From positions 1-64,000 of the forward strand of contig JBCDJN010000002.1 of assembly GCA_039414355.1 (NCBI GenBank): a stretch of DNA of 64,000 nt. Reading direction: 5' to 3'. The notes beneath the pieces are model-generated. The model was not told where the DNA came from. It made no database searches and was given only the letters and a program-made list of their open reading frames with translations. The translations under genes and the position numbers were made by a program. Origin of the DNA: JBCCQL01 sp039414355. GTDB taxonomy: Bacteria > Planctomycetota > Planctomycetia > Pirellulales > Lacipirellulaceae. Position 1 is the first letter of the stretch, and each line of letters starts with the position of its first letter. This document shows positions 27,332 to 36,007 of this stretch, in pieces.

Positions 27332-28435
27332 ATGCCTGACCCCGCCGCCAGCCAAGACGACCATCGGCTGATGGCCCGCGCGGTGGAGCTGGCCAAGCGT
27401 GGCGTGGGCCGCGTTGAGCCGAACCCCATGGTCGGCTGCGTGCTCGCTCGCGAGGGGCGAATCGTTGGCGAGGGCTGGCACCAGGAGTTTGGCGGCCCGC
27501 ACGCCGAGGTCCACGCCCTCCGCGCCGCCGGCGATCAGTCACGCGGCGCCACCGCCTATGTCTCGCTGGAGCCGTGCTGCCACACCGGCAAGACGCCGCC
27601 TTGTTCGCGCACGCTGATCGACGCCGGCGTGGCCCGCGTAGTGGTCGCCGTTCGCGATCCGTTCCCTAAGGTCGATGGCGGCGGGCTTGCGGAGCTTGAG
27701 CGTGCTGGCATCGAGGTCATCGTCGGCCCCGGCGAGGCGGCCGCCCGCGCGGTGCTCGCCCCCTACCTCAAGCTGATGACCAACGGCCGGCCGTGGGTGA
27801 TCGCCAAGTGGGCCATGACGCTCGACGGCAAGATCGCCACGCGCACCGGCGACAGCCAATGGATCAGCGGCGACAAGTCGCGTCGAGCCGTCCACACGCT
27901 CCGCGGCCGGGTCGACGCCGTTATCGTCGGACGCGGCACGGCGCTCGCCGACGACCCGCTGCTCACCGCAAGACCGCCCGGCCCGCGGACGCCCACCCGC
28001 ATCGTGCTCGGCTCACCACAGCCGGGTTGCCGGCTCATCGAAACCGCCGCCGAGGCGCCGGTGCTCCTGGTCGCCGCTAGCACCCACGAGCAGCAGCAGC
28101 TTGCGTGGGCGAGCGACGCGGGCGCCGAGGTGCTGCTGATCGAAGGCGAGAGCCAAGCCGAGCGGATTACCCGCACGCTCGAGGAACTCGGCCGGCGCCG
28201 GATGACCAACGTGCTGGTCGAAGGGGGCGCCGGCGTGCTGGGCGCCATGCTCGACGCCCGGCAGATTGACGAGGCTCAGGTCTTTATCGGCCCCAAGCTC
28301 TTCGGCGGCGAAGGGGCGCCATCGCCCGTGGCCGGCGTGGGCGCCGAGCGACTTCGCGACGCGTTGGTAGCCGCAAGAATCGAGGTTGCGGAAAGCGGCT
28401 CCGACGCGTATTTGCGGGCATTCTTCGGGGACTAA
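27332..28435 (+). CDS. ribD: Bifunctional pyrimidine deaminase/reductase of riboflavin synthesis
   Basis: A 367-residue enzyme catalysing deamination, then ribose side-chain reduction, of the riboflavin pyrimidine intermediate. The N-terminal deaminase has zinc ligands His57, Cys82 and Cys91 with catalytic Glu59 (GPHAEVHAL and LEPCCHTGKTPPC). The reductase half starts near residue 155 with WVIAKWAMTLDGKIAT and contains SGDKSRRAVHTLRG and VEGGAGVLGAML. It follows the SEC-C gene closely but no other rib gene is present, so the pathway is scattered. Confidence 0.95.
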   Translation: MPDPAASQDDHRLMARAVELAKRGVGRVEPNPMVGCVLAREGRIVGEGWHQEFGGPHAEVHALRAAGDQSRGATAYVSLEPCCHTGKTPPCSRTLIDAGVARVVVAVRDPFPKVDGGGLAELERAGIEVIVGPGEAAARAVLAPYLKLMTNGRPWVIAKWAMTLDGKIATRTGDSQWISGDKSRRAVHTLRGRVDAVIVGRGTALADDPLLTARPPGPRTPTRIVLGSPQPGCRLIETAAEAPVLLVAASTHEQQQLAWASDAGAEVLLIEGESQAERITRTLEELGRRRMTNVLVEGGAGVLGAMLDARQIDEAQVFIGPKLFGGEGAPSPVAGVGAERLRDALVAARIEVAESGSDAYLRAFFGD

Positions 28436-28558
28436 CTTGTCCCTGTGTATCCGATTTAACGCTTGCCGCCCGGCGACCGCCTAGCTTCAATACTCGGATC
28501 AGCCATACTGTCCTTGACCATCACGGCGGTAACGCCCCATCTACGGAGAACTTAGATC

Positions 28559-29095
28559 ATGAAAGCACTTCAACTGTCACTCGCTCTGCTCGCGCTTGTC
28601 GCGGTTGGCTGCGGTGAGATTGCCACGACCATCAGCGAAGGCGTCGACGTCTCTAACGCCTCTGCCGAGGGCACAACCTGCCCAGCCGGCTGCAGCAGCT
28701 GCCCCGCAAGCGCTGCCAGCATGGGTGAGGATGAGTGCTGCGGTTCGTGCAAGGGTGACGACCTGACGGTCAGCGCCGAGGCCGACGAGTGCTGCGGCTC
28801 CTGCAAGAGCGAAGACCTGACCGTTAGCGCCGAGAAGGGCGAGTGCTGCGGGACCGACGGCGAGTGCTGCAAGAGCGACGACTTGACCGTCAGCGCTGAG
28901 AAGGACGAGTGCTGCGGTTCGTGCAAGAGTGAAGAGGTGACGACCGTCAGCGCCGAGGCCGACGCCGATGCCACCAAGTGCTGTGGCGCCGACGGCGAAT
29001 GCTGCAAGAGCGAGGACAGCGAGACGGCTCACGCGCACGATCACGACGACGCCGACCACACCCACGGCCACGCCGAGGAGAAGGTCGAGGCCTGA
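28559..29095 (+). CDS. Cys/His-rich repeat lipoprotein, putative metal-binding
   Basis: A 178-residue protein with a lipoprotein signal peptide (MKALQLSLALLALVAVGC), lipidated at Cys18. The mature part is built from tandem units of about 18-22 residues, each with a Cys cluster (ECCGSCK or ECCGTDGECCK) followed by a linker (DLTVSAE). I count 21 Cys in total. It ends in a His/Asp tail with six His (AHAHDHDDADHTHGH). This composition suggests binding of soft metals, or copper/zinc, at the outer or inner membrane surface, but no characterised family is recognised. A strong terminator follows, so the gene is monocistronic. Confidence 0.82.
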   Translation: MKALQLSLALLALVAVGCGEIATTISEGVDVSNASAEGTTCPAGCSSCPASAASMGEDECCGSCKGDDLTVSAEADECCGSCKSEDLTVSAEKGECCGTDGECCKSDDLTVSAEKDECCGSCKSEEVTTVSAEADADATKCCGADGECCKSEDSETAHAHDHDDADHTHGHAEEKVEA

Positions 29096-29127
29096 TCGCC
29101 AAACGCAGCGAGCGATGACCCATCAAG

Positions 29128-29160
29128 AAGCCACGCCGGCCATGCCGGCGTGGCTTTTTT
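29128..29160 (+). terminator. Rho-independent terminator
   Basis: A perfect 13-bp stem (29128-29140 with 29144-29156), 3-nt loop and a run of six T. It closes the Cys-rich lipoprotein gene. Confidence 0.95.
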
Positions 29161-29174
29161 GTTGACGCGCGGCG

Positions 29175-29864
29175 TTACTCGACGAGGTCGAGCGTCGCCC
29201 AGCAGCTCGGGTCTTCGTCCACCGGAAACTCCACGCCGTTGGCCAGCGTCTGCAGGCCGAGCTCGCGGTCAAGCACCTGGTAGTGGAAGCCAAGCGTGTT
29301 GTGCTGCGACGGGTCGAACCCGCCCAGCGCGGCCGCGGGGATAAAGCCCAGCATCGCGTAGCCGCCCTGCTGCTGCTTGGCGCCCACCTGCAGCAGGCTC
29401 GGCCGGATAGGCGGGGCGTTCTCCCGAGCGCGGTTAATGAGCAACTGCTCCGCCACGGGCTCGGCGTCGCCCCGGCCGCCGCCGGCCGGCAGGAACGAGA
29501 AGCGGTGGCAGAACTTGCTCGCCCGGTGGATGTTGTGCGTAGCCCGGGTGTCGATCCAGAGCTGCAGCCCGTCGCTGTCGTCCGCCCGCGACTCCCGGCA
29601 CCAAACCGGCTGGCTCTTGCCCGTCACCTTGAGCGTGAAGGCGAGCCCTTCGTCGTCCCACGCCAGGCGGAAGTCGGCGAACCGGCGTTCCTGGCTCGCC
29701 GTGCCCGCGTCCAGCGACGCCAGGTCCGCCAGCCGGTGCTCCTCACCGAGCGCAACGCCACGCTTCGACCAGATCGGCTGCTTCCGCCGCAGCGGCAGCG
29801 CAAAGCGGAACAAGAAGCGGGGCGCCAGCAGCGTGTTTTCGGTCGGTTTCGCGAGCGGGTCCAT
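29175..29864 (-). CDS. CBM9/DOMON-like domain protein
   Basis: A 229-residue protein without a clear signal peptide. ATG at 29864 (MDPLAKPTENTLLAPRFLF) is preferred over an upstream start that would run into the divergent gene's promoter. The core FRLAWDDEGLAFTLKVTGKS and DSDGLQLWIDTRATHN match the strand pattern of CBM9-like sugar-binding folds. GYAMLGFIPAAALGGFDPSQ and LGFHYQVLDRELGLQTL complete the jelly roll. Function is probably recognition of a carbohydrate or other small ligand. It is divergent from the methyltransferase gene. Confidence 0.75.
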   Translation of the reverse strand: MDPLAKPTENTLLAPRFLFRFALPLRRKQPIWSKRGVALGEEHRLADLASLDAGTASQERRFADFRLAWDDEGLAFTLKVTGKSQPVWCRESRADDSDGLQLWIDTRATHNIHRASKFCHRFSFLPAGGGRGDAEPVAEQLLINRARENAPPIRPSLLQVGAKQQQGGYAMLGFIPAAALGGFDPSQHNTLGFHYQVLDRELGLQTLANGVEFPVDEDPSCWATLDLVE

Positions 29865-29962
29865 GCCGGGGCTTCGTGGGGAGGGAATCGGCTGGCAGGG
29901 GGTGGTCGATCGGCGGATCTGCGAGAATAACGTGGTACTCACCCAACGCCAAAGGCCCCTCC

Positions 29963-30703
29963 ATGCCGTCTCGCTTGCTCACGCTGCTAATCCTCCTCGC
30001 CCTCGCCGCCTCGCCGCGCGCCGCCGCGTGCGCCGAAGAGCTTCCGCCCGCCCGCGAGGAGTACCTGGGGCGCCGCATCGCGCGGACCATGCACTACTTC
30101 GGCGCCCCGTGGCTAGTGCGGGAGTCTCGCGACCGCGAGGAAGAGCCGGCGAAGCTGATGCAGGCGCTCGACATCGAGCGGGGTCAATCGGTGTGCGACC
30201 TGGGCTGCGGCAACGGGTTCTACACGCTCAAGCTCGCGGAGCGCGTCGGCCCACGCGGCACGGTTTGGGCGGTGGACATCCAGCCGGAGATGCTCGAGCT
30301 GCTCACTGATCGGGCCTCGGACCGCGGCTTCGAGAACCTCAAGCCTACGATCGGCGGCTTCGCCGACCCGAAGCTCCCGGCCAACGCCCTCGACCTCATC
30401 CTGCTCGTGGACGTCTACCACGAGTTCTCGCACCCGGTCGAGATGTTGGCCGCGATGCGCAACAGCCTCAAGCCAAGCGGGCGTGTGGCGCTGGTTGAGT
30501 TCCGCGAGGAAGACCCGGCGGTGCCCATCAAGCCGCTGCACAAGATGTCGCAGCAGCAGTGCCTGAAGGAGTACCAGGCGAACGGCTTGAAGCTGGTGGG
30601 CCAGTACGACGACCTGCCTTGGCAGCACGTGCTGTTCTTTGCGCGGGACGATTCGCCGCTGGACGCGGTTGAGCTAACGCCCTGGACAAAGCCCACGCCG
30701 TGA
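29963..30703 (+). CDS. Exported class I SAM-dependent methyltransferase
   Basis: A 246-residue protein with an apparent signal peptide (LLTLLILLALAASPRAAACA) ahead of a complete Rossmann-type methyltransferase. Motif I is CDLGCGNGFYTLKLAERVG and VWAVDIQPEM holds the acidic residue for SAM ribose. LDLILLVDVYHEFSHP and VALVEFREEDP follow. An exported SAM-dependent enzyme is odd because SAM is cytoplasmic; the N-terminus may instead be a membrane anchor. The substrate is unknown. Confidence 0.85.
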   Translation: MPSRLLTLLILLALAASPRAAACAEELPPAREEYLGRRIARTMHYFGAPWLVRESRDREEEPAKLMQALDIERGQSVCDLGCGNGFYTLKLAERVGPRGTVWAVDIQPEMLELLTDRASDRGFENLKPTIGGFADPKLPANALDLILLVDVYHEFSHPVEMLAAMRNSLKPSGRVALVEFREEDPAVPIKPLHKMSQQQCLKEYQANGLKLVGQYDDLPWQHVLFFARDDSPLDAVELTPWTKPTP

Positions 30704-30733
30704 CCGACGGGCGCCTTACCCCTGCGGCAACGA

Positions 30734-31189
30734 TCACTCGGCGATGATCGCCAGCACCACAAAGACCATAACCAACACCAACGCAAAGACCCCTGCCAGG
30801 ATCATGTTCACGCGCTTGCGGAGCGCTTCGCGCTCGGCCTTGGTAAGCGGCGGACGCTCGGGGCGGGGTGCTGGCGGCGCCGGGGCGGGTTCCTGCGGGG
30901 CGGGCGGCTCGGTAGCCGGGGCCTCGGCGGCGGCCGGTGTTGGTTCGAGCGCCGCCTCGACCGGTGGCGGCTCGGACTCCACGAGCGGTTCCGCCGACGG
31001 ATCGGGCGACGGTGCAGGCTGAGGCGGCGGCTCGGCAATCGCCGGCTCGTCGGCCGCGGCTTCGGGCGTCGCCAGCTCAACGGCGTGGCCGCAGTGGGGG
31101 CACTCCACCTCGTGGCCGAGCCACTCGGCGCCGATGGCGAACGCCCCGCCGCACAGCGGGCACTCGAATTCTAGCTCGGCGTCGGGCAT
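30734..31189 (-). CDS. Zinc-ribbon, Pro/Ala-rich linker, single-pass membrane protein
   Basis: A 151-residue protein. Residues 10-33 form a zinc ribbon (CPLC and CPHC pairs). A long Pro/Glu/Ala linker (about 45-112) follows, then a basic stretch and one C-terminal membrane helix (MILAGVFALVLVMVFVVLAII). This tail-anchored layout with a cytoplasmic zinc ribbon is frequent in planctomycetes and of unknown role. Confidence 0.75.
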   Translation of the reverse strand: MPDAELEFECPLCGGAFAIGAEWLGHEVECPHCGHAVELATPEAAADEPAIAEPPPQPAPSPDPSAEPLVESEPPPVEAALEPTPAAAEAPATEPPAPQEPAPAPPAPRPERPPLTKAEREALRKRVNMILAGVFALVLVMVFVVLAIIAE

Positions 31190-31342
31190 CGGCGTGGAGG
31201 GAAGGAGCGTGGCGAGCGCTAGGTGGCGTCGACCGGCGGCGGTAGACTTCTCGCTCGGCCGCGGGCCGCCTCTATCGTAGCTTCCGGTCGGCCTTCGGCG
31301 AAACGACGCCGCTCCTCCAAGCCAACGCGCCCGTCAACGATC

Positions 31343-31921
31343 GTGCCCGCCCGCCAACCCCACCGCCGCCAACCGGGCCGACGAAGAGGCGGCGGACGGG
31401 GCGGACGCAAGCCGCCCGGCGTGACCGCCACCAAGCTCAAGTCGGGCGACGGCTGGCTGCTGGTTCATCCGCGTTGCGCCGTTGAGCGGGCCGAGGACCT
31501 GGAGGAGGTCCGGCTGATGATCGACGCCGGTGAGCTGGACGTGGCGGTGGACGAGCTCCGCTGGCTGCTCTCCGGCTGCAGCGAGATGATGGCCGCCCAC
31601 GTGCTGCTGGGCGACCTCGCGGTGGAGCAGGGGCCGGACGTGCCGCTGGCGCGGGGTCACTACGGCTTCGCGGTGGACCTGGGAGAGAAGGCGCTGCGCC
31701 ACGCCCGGGCCGAGGGGCCGGCGCCCGCCGCGCAGCTCGCCAACCGCCCGCTGCACGAGGCCGCCCGCGGGCTGGCCGGGTGCTTCGAGAAACTCGGCCG
31801 GCCGGCCGACGCCGACGCCGTCGTCGCCAAGGTCCGCGGCTGGGACCCCGCCGACCCGCTGGGCGTCGCCGCGCTGGTGGACGACCTCCGCTCCGGCGGC
31901 CTGCCGGTGGTTAGCCTGTAA
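31343..31921 (+). CDS. TPR-like hypothetical protein
   Basis: GTG at 31343 gives 192 residues; the frame is open back to ATG at 31223, but those residues are Arg/Ser/Pro-rich. A basic N-terminus (about 35 residues) is followed by ATKLKSGDGWLLVHPRCA and helical pairs (AEDLEEVRLMIDAGELDVAVDELRWLL, ARGHYGFAVDLGEKALRHA) resembling two or three TPR units. It has no signal peptide and no recognised function. It is divergent from the zinc-ribbon gene and 34 bp before the sulfotransferase-like gene. Confidence 0.68.
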   Translation: MPARQPHRRQPGRRRGGGRGGRKPPGVTATKLKSGDGWLLVHPRCAVERAEDLEEVRLMIDAGELDVAVDELRWLLSGCSEMMAAHVLLGDLAVEQGPDVPLARGHYGFAVDLGEKALRHARAEGPAPAAQLANRPLHEAARGLAGCFEKLGRPADADAVVAKVRGWDPADPLGVAALVDDLRSGGLPVVSL

Positions 31922-31955
31922 GCCCCGTCACGCCCGCCCCCACTCGGAACTCGAC

Positions 31956-32534
31956 ATGGAAGACAACGCCATCGCGATCGTCACCGGACTCCCCCGCTCC
32001 GGGACGTCGATGGTCATGCAGATGCTCAAGGCGGGCGGCGTCAAGCCTTACACCGACGGCCAGCGGGTCGCGGACGACGACAACCCCAACGGCTACTTTG
32101 AGCACGCTGCGGTCAAACGGCTGGCCAGTGACTCGAGCTGGATCGCCGACGCGGCGGGCCACTCGCTGAAGGTCATCGTCCCGCTGGTCGGCCGCCTGCC
32201 AACGGGCCCGCAGTACCGCGTGATTCTGGTCGAGCGTGACCTGGACGAAGTGATCGCGTCGCAGCAAACGATGCTCGATCGCTCAGGCCGAGCCGGCGCC
32301 GGTTTGCCGCCCGACCGCCTGAAGGCGCTGCTCGGTCAACAACTGCGTCTCGCTCGCCAGGGGCTTGAGTCGCGGGGCGACGTTGAGATGATCAGCCTCG
32401 ATTACCGCGAGGCGATCGATCAGCCCGCAACCGCCGCCGAGACGATTGCGAAGCTGCTCGGCATCGAAGACGCCGCCGACGCCATGCAGGCGGCTGTCGC
32501 CCCGTCGCTTTATCGCAACCGCAAGCCGGGATGA
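31956..32534 (+). CDS. Sulfotransferase-like P-loop protein
   Basis: A 192-residue protein. AIVTGLPRSGTSMVMQML is the 5'-PSB (PAPS-binding) loop of sulfotransferases. The 3' phosphate-binding region is suggested by YRVILVERDLDEVIASQQTML, with Arg and Ser placed as usual. It is shorter than most family members but not obviously truncated. It may transfer sulfate from PAPS to an unknown acceptor, or act as a nucleotide-binding relative without that activity. Confidence 0.75.
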   Translation: MEDNAIAIVTGLPRSGTSMVMQMLKAGGVKPYTDGQRVADDDNPNGYFEHAAVKRLASDSSWIADAAGHSLKVIVPLVGRLPTGPQYRVILVERDLDEVIASQQTMLDRSGRAGAGLPPDRLKALLGQQLRLARQGLESRGDVEMISLDYREAIDQPATAAETIAKLLGIEDAADAMQAAVAPSLYRNRKPG

Positions 32535-32553
32535 GCGTCCGAGCCGCCCGCGG

Positions 32554-33648
32554 CTAGAAAGCGTCTTCGAATCCGGTCTCTCCGTTTCCTCGTGTGGAGA
32601 GCGTCTCGAACGCCACCAGGTCGGTTTCGCGCGTCAGTCCACGCAGCGACCCATCGGCAAAGCAGAACTGCACCACGCCCGGGTGCACCGAGCCGTAGTA
32701 GAGCCACATGGTGTCGTACACCTCGCCCAGGCCGCGGAAGTTGTTCTCGCGGGAAGGGTCGAGCCCGTGCGACGACGGGAGCGTCCCCCAGCCGGCCCAC
32801 ATGTTGGCCACAACTAGGCCGTCCGCAGTATCCGTAGTGTCTGGACGCAATGGGACCCTAGAGCCGATCGTGCCGGGCGCCTCGCCAAACATGATGGTGT
32901 TGGAGGTGCCGTCGGTAATCTGCCCGAGCCGCGTCTTGGAACGCGGGCCGAAGACGCCGATCAGGTCCTTGCTCACGCTCTGCGGACCGTAACCGATATC
33001 AAAGTCCAGTGTGGGCCCCATCCACCCCCAAACACCGGTGCAGCCCATGTAGTGAGTCTGTCCCATGTTGCCTGAGACCGCCTCCCAGCCTCTCGGGTCC
33101 ATTTGAAAGATACCGCCTAGGTTGGTGGACCCAATCGCGTCGATGTAGCCAGACGCCGGTGGTCCCGGCTGCACCGACGGGCAAAGAAGCACCGACAGGT
33201 GCGTCTGGGCGATTGCCCAAGCGGGGTTCTTCTCAGCTCGGTCGTAGGCAATGTCATAGGCGCTTACGCCCACGTTCATCGCCGCGGTGAATTCATCGGC
33301 CACTGACGCCGCTTCAAGGTACGGCAACAGGAACGTAAAGACACCGGTCATCTGATGCTGACGGGTGTCGTCATTGTTGTCCTTGTCAATGTGTGGCCTG
33401 AAGGAGTGACGAGCCAGGTTGGTCGCAAGATACCCGGGTGGGAGCCGGCTGTTTGCCGACTCATAGTTGAGTGTCGCCAGACCGATCTGCCGGAGTTGGT
33501 TGCTGCAGATCGAACGCCGGGCGGACTCGCGTGCCGACTGCACCGCCGGCAGGAGCATCGACACCAGGATGCCGATGATGGCGATCACCACAAGCAGTTC
33601 GACGAGGGTGAAACCGCGTCGCGTACGCCGAGGCCGTGAAAGGTTCAT
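32554..33648 (-). CDS. DUF1559 prepilin-like protein
   Basis: A 364-residue protein with a type IV prepilin N-terminus (RRGFTLVELLVVIAIIGIL), cleaved after Gly by a prepilin peptidase. The DUF1559 domain starts at QSARESARRSICSNQLRQIG. Near the C-terminus HPGVVQFCFADGSLR is the H-x9-DG motif typical of this planctomycete family. It would be a pseudopilin-like surface or envelope protein. A small lipoprotein gene lies upstream on the same strand, a recurrent arrangement for this family. Confidence 0.93.
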   Translation of the reverse strand: MNLSRPRRTRRGFTLVELLVVIAIIGILVSMLLPAVQSARESARRSICSNQLRQIGLATLNYESANSRLPPGYLATNLARHSFRPHIDKDNNDDTRQHQMTGVFTFLLPYLEAASVADEFTAAMNVGVSAYDIAYDRAEKNPAWAIAQTHLSVLLCPSVQPGPPASGYIDAIGSTNLGGIFQMDPRGWEAVSGNMGQTHYMGCTGVWGWMGPTLDFDIGYGPQSVSKDLIGVFGPRSKTRLGQITDGTSNTIMFGEAPGTIGSRVPLRPDTTDTADGLVVANMWAGWGTLPSSHGLDPSRENNFRGLGEVYDTMWLYYGSVHPGVVQFCFADGSLRGLTRETDLVAFETLSTRGNGETGFEDAF

Positions 33649-33741
33649 CGCGGAGCCTTCGAGTTCAAATTGCGCGTGCCGGGAAGCCTGCGAGCGGGAC
33701 TTGTCGCAAGCGGGTTCTTGTCCCGCGCGGGGAAGGGTGGC

Positions 33742-33954
33742 CTATTCGGGCGCTTGCGGGGGTGGGACGTTCCGTGGGCCGATCCTCAGCCGCATACTCT
33801 CGTCGGGCGGCGGCGTAGGGTTGTCGGGTTTCACGATCTTGGGGCGGTCGTCGCCGCAGCCCACCGCGGCCAGACCGACCGCGGCGGCCATGACCCAGCT
33901 CCACACCACGGGACGGGTTGAAGCTGGTCTTTGGTGGGCGTCTCGGGGGGTCAT
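33742..33954 (-). CDS. Small lipoprotein
   Basis: About 70 residues. WVMAAAVGLAAVGC is a lipoprotein signal peptide with the lipobox Cys at residue 33, followed by a short Pro-rich mature part (DNPTPPPDE, NVPPPQAPE). ATG at 33891 is an alternative start. It lies upstream of the DUF1559 gene, with a hairpin between them (7-bp stem 33694-33700 / 33720-33726). Such small lipoproteins commonly accompany DUF1559 genes; the role is unknown. Confidence 0.65.
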   Translation of the reverse strand: MTPRDAHQRPASTRPVVWSWVMAAAVGLAAVGCGDDRPKIVKPDNPTPPPDESMRLRIGPRNVPPPQAPE

Positions 33955-34009
33955 ACTTCCGCACGCTCTCGTGATTCAACGCCTTGAGTCATCGACCGAT
34001 CTTGCCAAG

Positions 34010-36007
34010 TTAGCCAACCGTCCCCTTGGCCCGCAACTCTGCCGCCATCGCCTTGTCCGCTCGGCCTAGCTGACGATAGGCCGTCGCCAGCGCCTGGTGA
34101 GCCGCGGTGAGCCGCGGCGCCTGCTTCACGCAAAGCTCCAAAGCCTCAACCGCTCCGCCGGCATCGCCCAACGCCAACAACGCCTTGCCAATGGTCAGGT
34201 GGGCCCGAGGGAAATGGTGCACCAGCTCCGCGGCGGTCAACGCCTTCTCCAGGGCCTGCTCGGCGTCGCCCGACTCGAGGCAGGCCCGCGCAACGCCGGC
34301 AAAGGCGACCGGGCTCTCGTTGTCGATCTCCAGCGCCTTCTCGAACGCGGCTTTCGCCTCCGCGTGCCGGGACATCGAGAGGTAGACCTCGCCCAGCTTG
34401 TTGTGCAGGTACGGCAGCCGCGGCTCGGAGACCATCGCCCGCTCCAGCAGCTCCAAGGCCGCCTCGGGATTGCCCTCCGCTAGCTCTAGGACGCCAAGCA
34501 TCATATTGACGCGCGGGTGGTCCGGCGAGGCGTCCGCCAGCTTTTCCAGCGTCTCGCGGGCCGGCTTGCTGCTGTTCATGCCCACATAGCACGACGCCCG
34601 CATGAGCTGAACGGGGATCGACTGCCGCGTCGGCTCATCGAGCTGATCCAGTTCTCTGATTGCCTCCTTGTACATGAAGGCGTCGGCGAGCGACTCGGCC
34701 AAGTTCATCCGGTTGGACGTGACGGTGTTGCGAATCGCCTTCTCGGCGTCCTCGCTGGGGGCCTCGATGTAGCCCAGGTCGACGAACTGCCGCATCATCG
34801 CCTCGGCTTCGGCCGGGTCGAAGCGTTGGTCTGGCGGGTGCGTGCCGGCGTCGCCTCCGATCTCCTCCCAAGACTCGACGCGGTCAATCGTATCGGTCTC
34901 TTCGAGGACCTCGGCAAGCACGCGGCCCGGCATGTCTCGGCCGGCTGGCAGCCCCAGCAGGTGCAACACGGTTGGGGCGATGTCCAGGATGCTCGCCCCG
35001 TATAGCCGGCTGCCGGGGCGGAATCCCGGCCCACAGCCGGCGAGCACGCCGAACGGGCGGTGCCACTCCACCGGGCCCGACTTGCCCTCACGCGGGTCGG
35101 GCCGCAGGTGGTCGTTGTAGTAGCCGTGGTCCGACATCAGGATCACCGCCGTGTCATCGCCGGCGAGCGTGAGCAGGGTCTGCAGCAGCATGTCGTGGAA
35201 GCGATAGATGCCAACCATGCAGTGCTGGTAGGCGTCGAACTCCTCCTGCGAAACCTGCTCCATCTTGGGCGGGTGGTACGCCATGAACTCGTGGCCGAAG
35301 CGGTCGATGCCTTCGTAGTAGACGGCGCTGAAGTCCCAGTCGGTGCTGGCCAGCAGGTGCGTGGCGGCCGCGTGGATGGTGGCCGTTTGGGCGAGCATGC
35401 TCGCCAACCGGCCCACGCGATGGCCGGGCTTCTTGAGCAGCTCCGCCGCCTGCGGGATGAACGGCAGGATGGCCGTCTCGTCGAGCTCTTCGGGCAGCAC
35501 ACGCAGCGGCGCCAACTCGTCCGCAGCGTCTACCGGGTGGATACAGTTCGCCGGGAGCGGCGTCGCGGCGCCGTCCTTCACCTTGTACTGCTCGAACTGG
35601 TTCGAGACCATCACGCCGCGGATCGGCTCCGCCGGGTGCGAGGCGTACCAGCCCACCACGTTGGATCTCAGCCCCGACTGGCTAAGGATGTTCCAGACCG
35701 CTTTGCACTTGCGGCTCGTGCTGGCCGCGGGCTGCACGCCGGCGCCGTCGGGGTCGACCTCCGTGAAGCCGTGGATGCCGTGCTGTTGGGGGCGTTTGCC
35801 CGTGGCGATCGTGTTCCACAGCATGGGCGAGAGGATCGGCCGCGTGGTGGCCAGATTGCCCCACGCCCCACGCTCGAGCAGCTCGGCGGTGGTGGGCATC
35901 AATCCCCGCTCGATCAGCGGGTTGATGAGCTGCCAGTCGGCGGCGTCCCAGCCGATGAGCAGCACGCGAGCCGGCGAGTTCTCCGTGCGGCGACGCTGCG
36001 GCTGCAT
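34010..36007 (-). CDS. Type I phosphodiesterase/alkaline phosphatase-superfamily protein fused to TPRs
   Basis: A 665-residue protein. The N-terminal two-thirds is an alkaline-phosphatase-superfamily domain: VLLIGWDAADWQLINPLIERG (metal-binding Asp), PMLWNTIATGKRPQQHGI with the nucleophile Thr/Ser region, and VILMSDHGYYND with metal ligands. From about residue 440, five or six TPR units follow (for example YLHNKLGEVYLSMSRHAEAKAAFEKALEID). There is no signal peptide. It is probably a nucleotide- or phosphoester-hydrolysing enzyme with a protein-interaction arm. Its ATG overlaps the stop of the upstream PEP-CTERM gene by one base (TGATG), so it is translationally coupled to it. Confidence 0.88.
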   Translation of the reverse strand: MQPQRRRTENSPARVLLIGWDAADWQLINPLIERGLMPTTAELLERGAWGNLATTRPILSPMLWNTIATGKRPQQHGIHGFTEVDPDGAGVQPAASTSRKCKAVWNILSQSGLRSNVVGWYASHPAEPIRGVMVSNQFEQYKVKDGAATPLPANCIHPVDAADELAPLRVLPEELDETAILPFIPQAAELLKKPGHRVGRLASMLAQTATIHAAATHLLASTDWDFSAVYYEGIDRFGHEFMAYHPPKMEQVSQEEFDAYQHCMVGIYRFHDMLLQTLLTLAGDDTAVILMSDHGYYNDHLRPDPREGKSGPVEWHRPFGVLAGCGPGFRPGSRLYGASILDIAPTVLHLLGLPAGRDMPGRVLAEVLEETDTIDRVESWEEIGGDAGTHPPDQRFDPAEAEAMMRQFVDLGYIEAPSEDAEKAIRNTVTSNRMNLAESLADAFMYKEAIRELDQLDEPTRQSIPVQLMRASCYVGMNSSKPARETLEKLADASPDHPRVNMMLGVLELAEGNPEAALELLERAMVSEPRLPYLHNKLGEVYLSMSRHAEAKAAFEKALEIDNESPVAFAGVARACLESGDAEQALEKALTAAELVHHFPRAHLTIGKALLALGDAGGAVEALELCVKQAPRLTAAHQALATAYRQLGRADKAMAAELRAKGTVG

